The notes beneath the pieces are model-generated. The model did no database searches. It had not been told where the DNA came from and saw only the letters and a program-made list of their open reading frames with translations. This document shows positions 1 to 9,500 of a DNA stretch of 46,175 nucleotides, in pieces. Origin of the DNA: Candidatus Iainarchaeum sp. (GTDB lineage: Archaea; Iainarchaeota; Iainarchaeia; JAGGVJ01); contig JAGGVJ010000018.1 of NCBI GenBank assembly GCA_021158055.1, positions 1 through 46,175 on the forward strand, written 5' to 3'. Numbering within the stretch: the first letter of the stretch is position 1; the number at the start of each line of letters is the position of its first letter. A program made the position numbers and the translations under genes.

Positions 1-1
1 A

Positions 2-1162
2 GGTACAAACTCAATACACTGTTCAGGAAGTAAAAATTACAACTATATACCTGTAGTGGGCAACACAGGTGTCCTTATAGACTCATCACAGTACCATATT
101 TTTACAGTTATCTGGAATTCACCAGTAAGTTCATGGTATATGGATTATGCAAATCAAGTAACTGGCAATACATCCATACCAACAGTTGATTTACGTCCCG
201 GTTTTTGGATACAGAGTTCTGCTGGCAACCTAGACGTAGACTGGATCCGTGTCCGCAAATACGTTTCTTTAGAACCAACCGCAATCCTGGGTGCGCAGGA
301 GCAGTTTGGCGCCCCGGTTGTAACTGAGATAATCCTTAATTCTGCGTCTTTTGAAGTAGGTGATTCAGTGACCGCAACTGCTACTGCAACTGATCCGGAT
401 AACGATCCGATTATTGAGTTTGATTTTCGTGTTTTGGACGGGCTTGGAAACGAAGTTGCAAATCCCGCACCCCCAAATTCAGGCGCTTACTCATTTGTTG
501 CTGTTGGCGAGCCCGGTTTGTGGCAGGTGAAAGCAAAGGCGAGTGACGGGGAGTACTGGGGGCCTGAATCCACGAAAGAAGTGTTTGTGAATGATTCAGG
601 TCTTGCGACTGCGGGCTTGAGTTTTAGTGACGGCGTTAACTTGAACACTGAGTTGTTTGAGGGAAAAGTGGTTCTTTCAGGCACGCAGACAAACGGGAGT
701 TTCACGACCAGCGCTATTGAGCCGGTGAATTTCAGCAAGTGGGGGGTTGTGACGTTTTCAAAAACCACTCCCGGATTGTCAACACTTACAGTAGACGTTT
801 TAGACGCGTCAGACGATTCGGTTTTAATCGCGAATGTAAAGAGCGGGCAGAACATTTCGCAGTTTGAAGCCAGTGCGGTTAAGCTGAGGGCAAATTTCAC
901 TTCAGGCAGTTCTCCGTCTTTGGATTTGTGGGACGTGAGTTATTATTCCCGGTTCAAAATAACTGTAACCAATTGCTCGGCTCCTTATTCCGGAGACGTC
1001 ACTGCAGAAGCAGTGCGGGTAAGTGATTCAGCTGAATTCGGCCCGTTCACCGGAACATGGGGACAGGTGTTTGTTGAAGTCCCGCCCGGAGTATACAACA
1101 TTCAGGCGTGCATCCCTGCAAACGGAAAATGCAGCTGGAAGTACAACGTGGAACTTGCGTGA
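2..1162 (+). CDS. Surface protein with DUF2341/LamG-like end and shared C-terminal module (5' partial)
   Basis: The reading frame is open to the left edge, so the GTG at 56 in the ORF track is not a real start and the N-terminus lies outside the window. The first ~80 residues look like the end of a DUF2341/concanavalin-like domain (DVDWIRVRKYV followed by EPTAILGAQ is typical of archaeal exported proteins). An Ig/cadherin-like segment follows (VTATATATDPDNDPIIEFDF), then a beta-rich module ending in GPFTGTWGQVFVEVPPGVYN. The whole second half resembles the C-terminal half of the protein at 44728-46175. It is probably extracellular; no membrane anchor is visible. Codon third positions are G/T-rich, unlike other plus-strand genes here. 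Confidence 0.75.
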   Translation, partial: GTNSIHCSGSKNYNYIPVVGNTGVLIDSSQYHIFTVIWNSPVSSWYMDYANQVTGNTSIPTVDLRPGFWIQSSAGNLDVDWIRVRKYVSLEPTAILGAQEQFGAPVVTEIILNSASFEVGDSVTATATATDPDNDPIIEFDFRVLDGLGNEVANPAPPNSGAYSFVAVGEPGLWQVKAKASDGEYWGPESTKEVFVNDSGLATAGLSFSDGVNLNTELFEGKVVLSGTQTNGSFTTSAIEPVNFSKWGVVTFSKTTPGLSTLTVDVLDASDDSVLIANVKSGQNISQFEASAVKLRANFTSGSSPSLDLWDVSYYSRFKITVTNCSAPYSGDVTAEAVRVSDSAEFGPFTGTWGQVFVEVPPGVYNIQACIPANGKCSWKYNVELA

Positions 1163-1261
1163 TGATTAAAACAAACACTAAAAAACACACAATAAAACAA
1201 CCATGCAAAACTAACAACATACCACATATTACTGTGCAAAACAAAAAAACATCAAACAACG

Positions 1262-1798
1262 GTGAAAAAATTGATTGTAATAACCGGAACACCAGGAACA
1301 GGGAAAACAACTATTGCAAAAGAGCTTGGAAAAACATTAAACAAACCTGTTTTCAGTGAAATTGACCTTATTTCAGGCAAAAAAATCGGTGAAAAAAACA
1401 AAGACAATGAATTTGAAGTTGAGCTTGAGTCACTTGAAAAAGAAATAAACCGACTTTCAGAGGACTGCATTGTTGAAGGTCACATGCTCTGCGAGATAAA
1501 AACACCTGCAAGCATTGTAATTGTATTGAGGTGCGACCCCAAAAAACTTGAAAAACGACTTTTGAAGCGCCACTACAAGACAAGAAAAGTAAACGAAAAC
1601 ATCTGCTGCGAGCTGATTGACTACTGCCTTCAGAAGGCTGAAGAACACTACCCCCACGTTATTTCAGTGAATGCCAGCGGCTCGCCTGAAGAAACTCTTT
1701 CAAAAACCATAAACGCAGTAAAAGGAAAATTCACAGGAGACCTCGTTGACTGGAGCAGCCAAATCGCAGAATTCTCAAAGAAACAAACTCCAAAATGA
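1262..1798 (+). CDS. Fap7/adenylate kinase 6-type nucleotide kinase
   Basis: A 178-aa P-loop kinase of the archaeal AK6/Fap7 group, which phosphorylates AMP using ATP and, in eukaryotes and archaea, acts in late small-ribosomal-subunit maturation with uS11. The Walker A motif GTPGTGKTT is at residues 9-17, preceded by a hydrophobic strand. The EGHMLCEI segment matches the position of the family's (D/E)xH element, and the arginine-rich lid LEKRLLKRHYKTRKVNENI follows. The start is GTG, placing the P-loop at the usual distance from the N-terminus. The gene is convergent with the lipoprotein at 1815, with 16 nt between the two stops. Confidence 0.85.
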   Translation: MKKLIVITGTPGTGKTTIAKELGKTLNKPVFSEIDLISGKKIGEKNKDNEFEVELESLEKEINRLSEDCIVEGHMLCEIKTPASIVIVLRCDPKKLEKRLLKRHYKTRKVNENICCELIDYCLQKAEEHYPHVISVNASGSPEETLSKTINAVKGKFTGDLVDWSSQIAEFSKKQTPK

Positions 1799-1814
1799 AT
1801 ATCTCAAAACAACA

Positions 1815-4800
1815 TCAACCAAAAACCTTTCTTGGAACCCTCTTTCTTTCAACAGGCTTTTCCCCTGTTTTTTTGAAACGAAACCAATAGACTCCAAAAC
1901 ACAGGACCAGCACTGCAAAAAGAATCCACGGGACAACACCAAACTCACCGCTGTTTTTCTTTTCATCAACCAAAACAAGCATGCCTGACCTGACATACCT
2001 TGAAAGAAACGCTGAAGTCGCAAACTTTTTCTCTTCAAAAAGAGCCTTTGAATCCTCGAGCAAAACACGGCTTTCAGCCAGTTGAGCACTTGACTCTGAC
2101 GAAGCCAAAGCCTCTTTTTCACTCAGCTCAACCAAAGCAAGCGAAAGCTCTGACTCACTCGCCTCCCTTGCGTGGTCAATTACAAGAGCCCTTTTTCTGA
2201 GTTCTGAACCAACATTGCTTTCAAGAGCATCAAACCTTGCAAAACAATCTTTCTGGACAACCTCGACAAATGACCCGATTGTATCTTCCCCTTCAACACA
2301 CTCTTTTTCAAGCAATTCAATATCCTGCCTGAACCGGTTGTCTTTGTTTTGCGCTGTTTCCACTGCAGACTCACTCACCAAAAAACCAAACCCTGTGTCA
2401 AGCGCTTTTTCAATCACATCATCTTCAAGTTCCGGTTTTACAAGAACAGACATAACTTCTGTAGCATCGGCTGCTGCCTTAATCTTTTCAAAAAGCGAAT
2501 CAAGGTTTTCAGCAAACGATGCCATTTGTGCCTTTATATCTTTTTCAATGCAGTTTTCTGACTCAATCAAAGAATTCTCTGTTTCAATAAAAAATTTCCT
2601 TGACTGCGGATCATTCAAATAAACCGGCAGGTTTTCAATCAGACTATTCAGGTTTGAAACTGCCGCTACGCTTTCACCGGAAGGGTTTTCAAGCATGTCC
2701 AAAACATTGCGCAGGTTTGAAGCGCTTTCAAACAACGCCTGAAACTCTTCAAACAAATCATTGGTCTGCGACTTGAATTCATCGCTTCCCTCAATAACCT
2801 CAAGCGCGTAACCAAGAACATCTATCGCTTCTGCAATATTACCTGACAAACACATCTTTTGCGAACGTGCAAACTCGTTGTCTGCAAAAAGAAGGTCCTG
2901 CGCAAACTCTTCAGTTATCTCAAAAGACTCAAGGTTCAGGCGGACCTGCAAAAATTTATCTGACAACGCCTCATACTCCAAAGACAATTTCTTTAAATCA
3001 AAAACCTCTTCCCTGCTCTTGTCAATGCCTGTTGAAATAGACTGTGCAGCAACCGCAAACTCTGAAAGGCTCATTTCTGGATAATTTTCCATGAGTTCGC
3101 TTAGTTTCTCTTCAAAGCCCTCAAACAAGGCTTCATTTAAAGGCAGTTCTTTTTCAAGCTCGTTAATTTTTTCCTCAAGCGCTGACAACACGTCTTCCTT
3201 TGCCTGATCTGAGGAATCAAAGCAAAAAGAATACTCTGCCCTTGAAACACCGTGTGACTGAAGGGACTTCAAAACAAAAAACACATTGTTTGAACTGCTT
3301 CCGAAATAATCAAAACCGCTTATGTCTGAAGAAGACTTCAAAGAAGCTTTTTCAACACCTGAATACGGAAGATCAAAATGAATCCTGACGTCCGTCAAAT
3401 CAAACCCGGTATTGTTTATTATCACAATATCTGTTGAAGACTCAACACAACCGCCAGTATCTTCACCCAGCTTCGGCACTGAAAACCGAAGTGAAACAGG
3501 ATCAAGCAGTTCTGCTTTCAATTCCACTGCCTGCTTTCCCTCCCTGATATTTAAGAGCTTTATTTTAGAGTCGCTTGATTCAAAATCAGCTTCAATAAAA
3601 TGGCTCAAGTCAAAAGTTGTATTGACCCACAACTCGTCAAAATTTCCTTGCGCATCCACTTCAAACAACAGTTTAACATCTGCGGATTCGTTTGTTGCTC
3701 TTTCAACCAGGTATTTCTCAGATTCAATAATCGCAGGCACAAAGGAAAACTCCATTGAACACGAATGACTTCCTTGGGCAAGCTCTTCAAAAAACAAATG
3801 TATTTTGCCGTCCAAAAAATAAGTCTTTATCGGTTTTTGTGTGCAGCTCTTCAGCGAACTGTCAGACACCTGGGAATAAGGAATTGGAGAGTCAATTGAC
3901 AACAGAACATTTTCAATTAATCCAAACGGGTTTGAAAAAAACAACACCAGTGTTGACTCAACCACCTCACCGGCAACAGGTTGTGATAAAAAAAGCCACT
4001 TCTTGCGCGTGCCAAAAGAAATCACTTCAGAGGACTTCGCATGCATTGACTTCAAAATTGATTCTATTTCCAAAAGGTCTCTTTCTATCTGTAAAATTTT
4101 CCCAATGGCATTCAAACCAAACCCAGTTGAATCCGATTGAACAAATGACTGTATATCATCCGATAGTTCACGCGCTCTTGAAACCTCTTCAAAAACTGAA
4201 GAATCAACTGCCAAAATCAATTTCCTGAGTTTTTTGTGTTTCTCAAAAACAGGTCTTGAAAACAGTTCAAATTCCACTTCAATCAACTCAGAAAGACGCT
4301 TCGCAAAAGACAGCGATTCCAAAGCTTTCCCTGAAGCAGACTCCAGATCATTGTTCTCAGCACTTGCCTTTGCTTTTTTCAAAGAGGACTTTGCAGAATA
4401 CAACAGCTCAAAAAGAGGCTCCTTTGACCCGCTGTCAATTTCAAGCGCAAGCAAACTGCGTTCCAACCCAGCAAGCAAACGCCCTGCGTTTTCAACTTCG
4501 TACAGGCCGCTTGTTAAAGGGTCAAGAACAATTTTTTTCACGCGCTCAATCTCAAGTGCGGCATTGACCAGCACAGCCACGCGCACACCAAGAGGCTTTG
4601 TGCGGGAACCGTTAACATTTTCTTTTTGAACACGCAGTTCCTTTTCTGCAAACCCGACCAGCCAGCCGGTTGTTTCATCAATGCCCGCGGTCTTTTCAGA
4701 AGACAGCCCTTCAACCAGCCTTTCAAGGTCCTGAACCCTCAATTCATACGCCTGCCTTGCCTTTGATTCTATATTATCCATGCCTGACACGACTTTTTCC

Positions 4801-6095
4801 TGGCTATCTTCCAAAACCATGGCTTTTCGCAATGCAAGACGCAAGTCAATTATGCCTGAGGACAGGTAATTATCCTGCTTGAGCGCGTATGTTTTTTCAG
4901 CTTTTTTCTTTAAGAGTTCTATTTCCGAAATTTTTTCCTCAAAATTTTCCAGCAGTTCTTTTGGAGAGGTAAAAAGAGTGTTTGACGCTTCAAACCAGCC
5001 GTTGTTTTTTCCGAGAAGTTCATTTAAACCGGACAGAACAACATCATTTATTTCGTAGAGGTCTTCTGATTTAAAGCGCGAGTGTGCGTCTTTTATCTCC
5101 AAAACCCTCTTTTCCAAATCCGCCAGACTCTGAGTGCGGTCAGACTCCATGTCTTCAAGAATTCTCAGTGAATCAGCCGTAAACGAAAAAGAAGACTTGA
5201 AAAGACTATCCCCTCTCAAGCCCACTCCTTTTTTCATTGCGCTTCCAAGAAGATAAACTTTCGGCCTTTTTCCTGAAGAGATCATCTCCTCGATTTCTGA
5301 ACGCGACTCTGAAACAACATCAGAATAAAAAGGGACAACCAGGTCAAAAGCCAGTGCCTGTTCATGCAAACCAGACAGTTTTGAAAGCCCTGAAGCACCG
5401 ATGAAAAAATACTCCACCCACAAAAGAGAAGAAAAAGGCTGCTCTTTTTCAAGAGAATTAATCACATCTTTCATTGCCCTTGAATTTCCCACAGCAGAGT
5501 GAAAGTCCTTTAGTGCGCTTATGGATGCCTGCGTTTCATTAAACCTTCTGAAGACCTCTGCCGAATAATTCGGATCATCTGCTCCGGCGCGGTCAAGTTC
5601 TTCCTGAACAGACAAAGCCATTTCAGTCATTCCTTCAACAGAGTCGTCAAAAGAATCAAGGGAATCTGAAACAGTTTCATAAAACTCATAAGCAGACGAA
5701 ATAACCCTGTCGTAGTTTCTTTCATCTGCCTCGCATTCCTCTTCAACTTTGTAAAAGGCTTTTTTTGCTTGCGTCAAAGAAAACCATGTTTCTGCAATTT
5801 TCAAGGCGTTTTTTTCAGCCAGGTTTTTTAGATTATATTTTTCAAAAAGTCTGCTGTCAAAATCAGAAGAAAGAATCGATTTAACTGCCAGCGAATCATC
5901 TTCTTTTTCCAGAGGAATAACCGAAACCCGGTCAATGCCACTTGACAGTACAGTTTTGCATACAAAAGACGCTTCCTTATCTTCAAGCGCATCTTTTTCC
6001 ATTTCATCTCCCCCAGGAAAAGAAATGCACCCGAAAAGCAGCGTCATCGCAAAGAGGAGGACAAGCCCCCTCTTTGTTTTCAAATTCCCTGCCAT
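1815..6095 (-). CDS. Large coiled-coil envelope lipoprotein-like protein with C-terminal membrane anchor
   Basis: About 1426 aa from the ATG at 6095; the ORF track uses a TTG two codons earlier. The N-terminus is a signal peptide with a lipobox-like end (LLFAMTLLFGC). Most of the protein is Glu/Lys/Leu/Ser-rich and predicted helical or coiled coil, with a beta-rich middle section around residues 730-980. Near the C-terminus is a transmembrane helix (VVPWILFAVLVLCFGVYWF) followed by a basic tail (KKTGEKPVERKRVPRK), so it looks anchored at both ends. I recognise no family. A spacer or tether in the cell envelope is an inference from composition. It is transcribed from a promoter that occurs twice (6110-6168 and 6490-6548). 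Confidence 0.8.
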   Translation of the reverse strand: MAGNLKTKRGLVLLFAMTLLFGCISFPGGDEMEKDALEDKEASFVCKTVLSSGIDRVSVIPLEKEDDSLAVKSILSSDFDSRLFEKYNLKNLAEKNALKIAETWFSLTQAKKAFYKVEEECEADERNYDRVISSAYEFYETVSDSLDSFDDSVEGMTEMALSVQEELDRAGADDPNYSAEVFRRFNETQASISALKDFHSAVGNSRAMKDVINSLEKEQPFSSLLWVEYFFIGASGLSKLSGLHEQALAFDLVVPFYSDVVSESRSEIEEMISSGKRPKVYLLGSAMKKGVGLRGDSLFKSSFSFTADSLRILEDMESDRTQSLADLEKRVLEIKDAHSRFKSEDLYEINDVVLSGLNELLGKNNGWFEASNTLFTSPKELLENFEEKISEIELLKKKAEKTYALKQDNYLSSGIIDLRLALRKAMVLEDSQEKVVSGMDNIESKARQAYELRVQDLERLVEGLSSEKTAGIDETTGWLVGFAEKELRVQKENVNGSRTKPLGVRVAVLVNAALEIERVKKIVLDPLTSGLYEVENAGRLLAGLERSLLALEIDSGSKEPLFELLYSAKSSLKKAKASAENNDLESASGKALESLSFAKRLSELIEVEFELFSRPVFEKHKKLRKLILAVDSSVFEEVSRARELSDDIQSFVQSDSTGFGLNAIGKILQIERDLLEIESILKSMHAKSSEVISFGTRKKWLFLSQPVAGEVVESTLVLFFSNPFGLIENVLLSIDSPIPYSQVSDSSLKSCTQKPIKTYFLDGKIHLFFEELAQGSHSCSMEFSFVPAIIESEKYLVERATNESADVKLLFEVDAQGNFDELWVNTTFDLSHFIEADFESSDSKIKLLNIREGKQAVELKAELLDPVSLRFSVPKLGEDTGGCVESSTDIVIINNTGFDLTDVRIHFDLPYSGVEKASLKSSSDISGFDYFGSSSNNVFFVLKSLQSHGVSRAEYSFCFDSSDQAKEDVLSALEEKINELEKELPLNEALFEGFEEKLSELMENYPEMSLSEFAVAAQSISTGIDKSREEVFDLKKLSLEYEALSDKFLQVRLNLESFEITEEFAQDLLFADNEFARSQKMCLSGNIAEAIDVLGYALEVIEGSDEFKSQTNDLFEEFQALFESASNLRNVLDMLENPSGESVAAVSNLNSLIENLPVYLNDPQSRKFFIETENSLIESENCIEKDIKAQMASFAENLDSLFEKIKAAADATEVMSVLVKPELEDDVIEKALDTGFGFLVSESAVETAQNKDNRFRQDIELLEKECVEGEDTIGSFVEVVQKDCFARFDALESNVGSELRKRALVIDHAREASESELSLALVELSEKEALASSESSAQLAESRVLLEDSKALFEEKKFATSAFLSRYVRSGMLVLVDEKKNSGEFGVVPWILFAVLVLCFGVYWFRFKKTGEKPVERKRVPRKVFG

Positions 6096-6109
6096 CCCCA
6101 ATTCAAAAG

Positions 6110-6168
6110 TTCACGTGAACAAAATAGTATAAATAGCTTTTCAAACTGTTGCAACTCAAAGTGGTTGC
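6110..6168 (-). promoter_or_regulatory. Duplicated promoter, copy 1 (lipoprotein gene)
   Basis: On the minus strand this reads GCAACCACTTTGAGTTGCAA, then GTTTGAAAAG, a TATA-like CTATTTATACTATTTTG and TTCACGTGAA. It lies directly before the ATG at 6095. The GCAAC...GTTGC inverted repeat (5-bp arms, 8-nt spacer) sits just upstream of the BRE/TATA region, where a regulator could bind. It is almost identical to 6490-6548. Confidence 0.7.
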
Positions 6169-6305
6169 AGTATAATGCTGTTAAAATCGTTTGCAAGGTA
6201 TGCTAAAATCGCTGGCAAGCCAGTTAAAAACCATTAACAAACCATGTTAAGGTTATCAGCAAATAACAGATAATAAGTAACAGATAATCAATGATATGCC
6301 TAAAA

Positions 6306-6475
6306 TTAATCCTTATTGAAAACCCCACAGACATCCTTCAAATACGGGTACCGGCCAATCAGCTTTTTTGTTTCTTCCCTCATTTTCTCTTCTGAAATAT
6401 CATCAGCAACAAAATCCAGGCTTAACAAGACATACTCCCTGATTCCTTTTTTATTCCCTGCTTCCAGAGCACCAC
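6306..6475 (-). pseudogene. Small gene with apparent frameshift, absent from the ORF track
   Basis: Between the two promoter copies the minus strand holds an open frame ending in SEEKMREETKKLIGRYPYLK then DVCGVFNKD and TAA at 6306. It has no ATG or GTG in frame. A GTG GTG start at 6475/6472 lies at exactly the same distance from promoter copy 2 as the lipoprotein ATG lies from copy 1, but that frame stops after 17 codons. Adding one base in the A6 run (T6 on plus, 6447-6452) would join GTG to the long frame and give a ~56-aa hydrophilic protein. It may be a remnant, a sequencing error or an expressed shorter product (an in-frame TTG exists). No function is recognised. Confidence 0.4.
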
Positions 6476-6489
6476 CCCCGCTTCAGAAA

Positions 6490-6548
6490 TTCACGTGAGC
6501 AAAATAAAATAAATAGCTTTTCAAACTGTTGCAACTCAAAGAGGTTGC
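6490..6548 (-). promoter_or_regulatory. Duplicated promoter, copy 2
   Basis: This is a 58-59 bp near-identical direct copy of 6110-6168, offset by exactly 380 bp with about four mismatches. On the minus strand it has the same GCAAC...GTTGC inverted repeat, a TATA-like CTATTTTATTTT and the TCACGTGA box. It begins 9 nt after the stop of the 2088-aa gene, so it should start a separate transcript towards 6475. Confidence 0.65.
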
Positions 6549-6556
6549 GTTTTTCC

Positions 6557-9500
6557 TCAGGGAATATGTGACTCCCACATTTCTTTTATGTAATTGGCGT
6601 TGCAGTCGCTGTTTGCCCAAGTCCCAAAATTCTTGAAGTTGTATATGTTTGGAACAGAGCCTGAGTCGTCAAACAAAACATTTTCATGCTCCAGATAATC
6701 TTTTAAGTCGCCCGCGCTTATCTCGTTTTTCCTCCAGTACTTCAACCCCGAACAAAAGCTGTTCATGTTGGGGGAGCAGGTGCCTGTGTTTTCCTGGAAA
6801 GTGTCGACTGCAAGTGGATCATCAGCAAAAGAAATTGATGACTCCTGTTCAAACGCGTTTTTTTCCTGTGCCGCACTGAACGTTAAAACAGAATCGCCGG
6901 CAGCAGCTGGAAACACAACTGTATTCACGGCCACGCCGGTGTTGATATTATGATATTCATCATCATCACCAGAGTCATCACACCACCACGAACTTTCAAA
7001 GTCCCAGGTGCTGCATCCAAAATCCCCTTTATCTATGAACTTATCATCGCCGCATAAGTCATCTGATTCATTTGATATGGCAGAACTACATGTGCTGTTT
7101 TCAGATTTCACCATCGGCGCAAGAAACAAGTTGTAACTGACAGCAAGGTCGCTTTCATCAATCGGATACGTGTGATAGAACAAAAGAATGAAATACTGGT
7201 CCGAACCAAGTTTTTCCCCCAACTTTGCGCTAAGTTTTTCAGTTGAATAAACCTTAAAAACACTGTTGTCTGCATGGGTTGCGCTGCAATAAGATGAAGC
7301 GCCGCAATTGTTTCCCTGGCCGGAGCTTATTGCTTCAAGAGAATCCCCGTCTGAAGTGTACCTCCCAACCAATTTTTCCCCGAAATCGCTTACTTTGGCA
7401 TCCCCCTGCTTCAGATTAAGAATCATGCCTCCAAGCGAATTATCTTCGGAATTATTGTAGACTGCAAAAATCCCGTAAACTGTTTTAGTCTTGTGAGTAA
7501 GCTGCCTTATTTTCCCACACGCTCCAACCATAACTTCCATTGCCGGCTGGTTCAAAACCGCAGAAAATGCCTTGTTTGATTCCTCTGTGTCTTCAATTAT
7601 CATTTCTGCGAAATCACTTAGTTCAACATTGTAATCCAGTTCTTCCTCTTTGGTTGCGCCGGCATCAAGCTCAAACTTCTCAAAAGAAATTGAATCTGTC
7701 CCGTCAGCAAACTTTGCGTTTAAAACTTCAACACTGAAAGAAATATCTGAAACCTTTTCCTCGGAAGTGTTCGTGACTTTGATTGTGGTTCCCGCTTTCA
7801 ATAAACCGTCGTCTTCCCACACTTCCCGTGAATTTTCAAACAAGACCTCAATGCCGCAGGATGACGGCACATCGCTTCCCTGGCAAACAGAAGAGCTGTC
7901 GATATTGCTGTGGTCAAAGGAAATCGGGTTGTCGGTGCCGCCACAGGTAGACCTTTCCTGCTGCTTATCACTTCCTGAATTGGATTCGTTTTTTATGTGC
8001 GTGGTTCCACCGCAAGGCACGCTGTCTTTTGTAATCTCCCGCATTGACTCTTCATTCATCCCGGTAAAAAGAACCAGCTTCTTGCCATTGAAATCATCGC
8101 ATTTCCCGCTTTGGGCAATATCCTCCCATGAATTCAGCGCATAACGGTTCACTCCCTCGCTTCCGCCCTTGAGCCCCCAAAAGCTCCCGACATACTGAGG
8201 ATAGCACTGATTGCATTCAACAAAAGCCGTGCAGCTGAAAAGACACCTGTAATAATATGCACTTCCAGCGCAACCGGAACACGTGGGCGGGTTGCCTGAC
8301 GACACAGTGTGGCAATTGTTACTCTTATACACTTTTTTGCCTGAAGGCAGGTACTTGACAAGCAAACTGTTGAGTTGCGCGTCAGTTTTTTTAGGCCAGT
8401 CGCATGCCGGCTCCGGGGGCGGGCCACAGTTGCTGCACCCTCCGGTACACCCTTTGCTAACTGTCAGACTGGAATGAGCTCTTCCAAGCCTGCAGCATTC
8501 AAGCCTGTTCTGAGAAATGTCAGTTGTCGGAGCATCAAGCTCTTCTGTAGTCAAAACCCTCAAATCTTCAGAGCCGTCAATCATTGAAGGAAAATCAGCC
8601 TTACTGTCCAAAAGAAACAAACTTACCATGTCAAAAAATCCCAGTTGCTTTAAATAACCGTAATCATCCTTCACTAACTTTCCATTGTCACATATCTGCA
8701 GGGCAGTGGCGGAATAACTGCCGGTCCCTGAAACATTCTGGTAAGTGCGCTTTGTAGAACAGGCACCTGTGAAAGCCGAAAAAGACCCGTAAACCCAGTC
8801 AACGCCGCATTTTCCGTTCAGGTAGCGCAGCAGGGAATCCTCGCCCGGGTGGCCGACAACTATCTTGTGGTACCTGCTAAAAGCACTCATTATCGACGAA
8901 TCGCTCCCGAAAATACCTCTTGCAAAAGAAATCGGAACAACCGCTTTCCTGAAATCATCCCATTCAGAGGAAGGGGTGACGCACTTTTTGAAAGAATCAT
9001 CCGCAAAATCAGAAAACAATGAAATGCTGTTTCCCGAGCCGTTATCTGCCTGCCTGTCATCAAAAAGAACAACGGTGTTGAAAGCCTTCATTTCACCTGA
9101 ATCAGCGGAAATATCCCCGACAAGAGGCCCCACCGTTGCAAGCGGCTCGTCGCAAATCTGCGAAGGTTTAAAAGGAGACTCGTTAAATTTCGGGATAAAA
9201 ACATTGTCTTTTGCATAGACAAGCGCATTGTCAGTGATTGCCGCAACCACAATCCACATGTTGGCCCCTACTTTTGCAGGATAAACAGCATATGACTCCC
9301 CGATAAATGCGTTCCCACCATAACCGATGAAAACCGACTTTTCAGAACCCGGGCCGTTCACGCAATAAAACACAGGGTTGCCTGAAGCCGGGTCGTTTAC
9401 TGCGGCAAGCAGGTTCACTGACTCAGGGTCCTGCGGATTGCCTGACGCAGACGAATCCTGCTGCGCGCTCCAAACCAGCACAATATTGTAATTATCCCTG

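Noticed and set aside
3755-4228. Long plus ORFs inside the lipoprotein gene
   Set aside because: Composition and position are those of antisense shadows of a long coiled-coil gene; no motif or RBS.
6316-6498. 60-aa plus ORF
   Set aside because: It is antisense to the better-supported minus-strand fragment with its own promoter.
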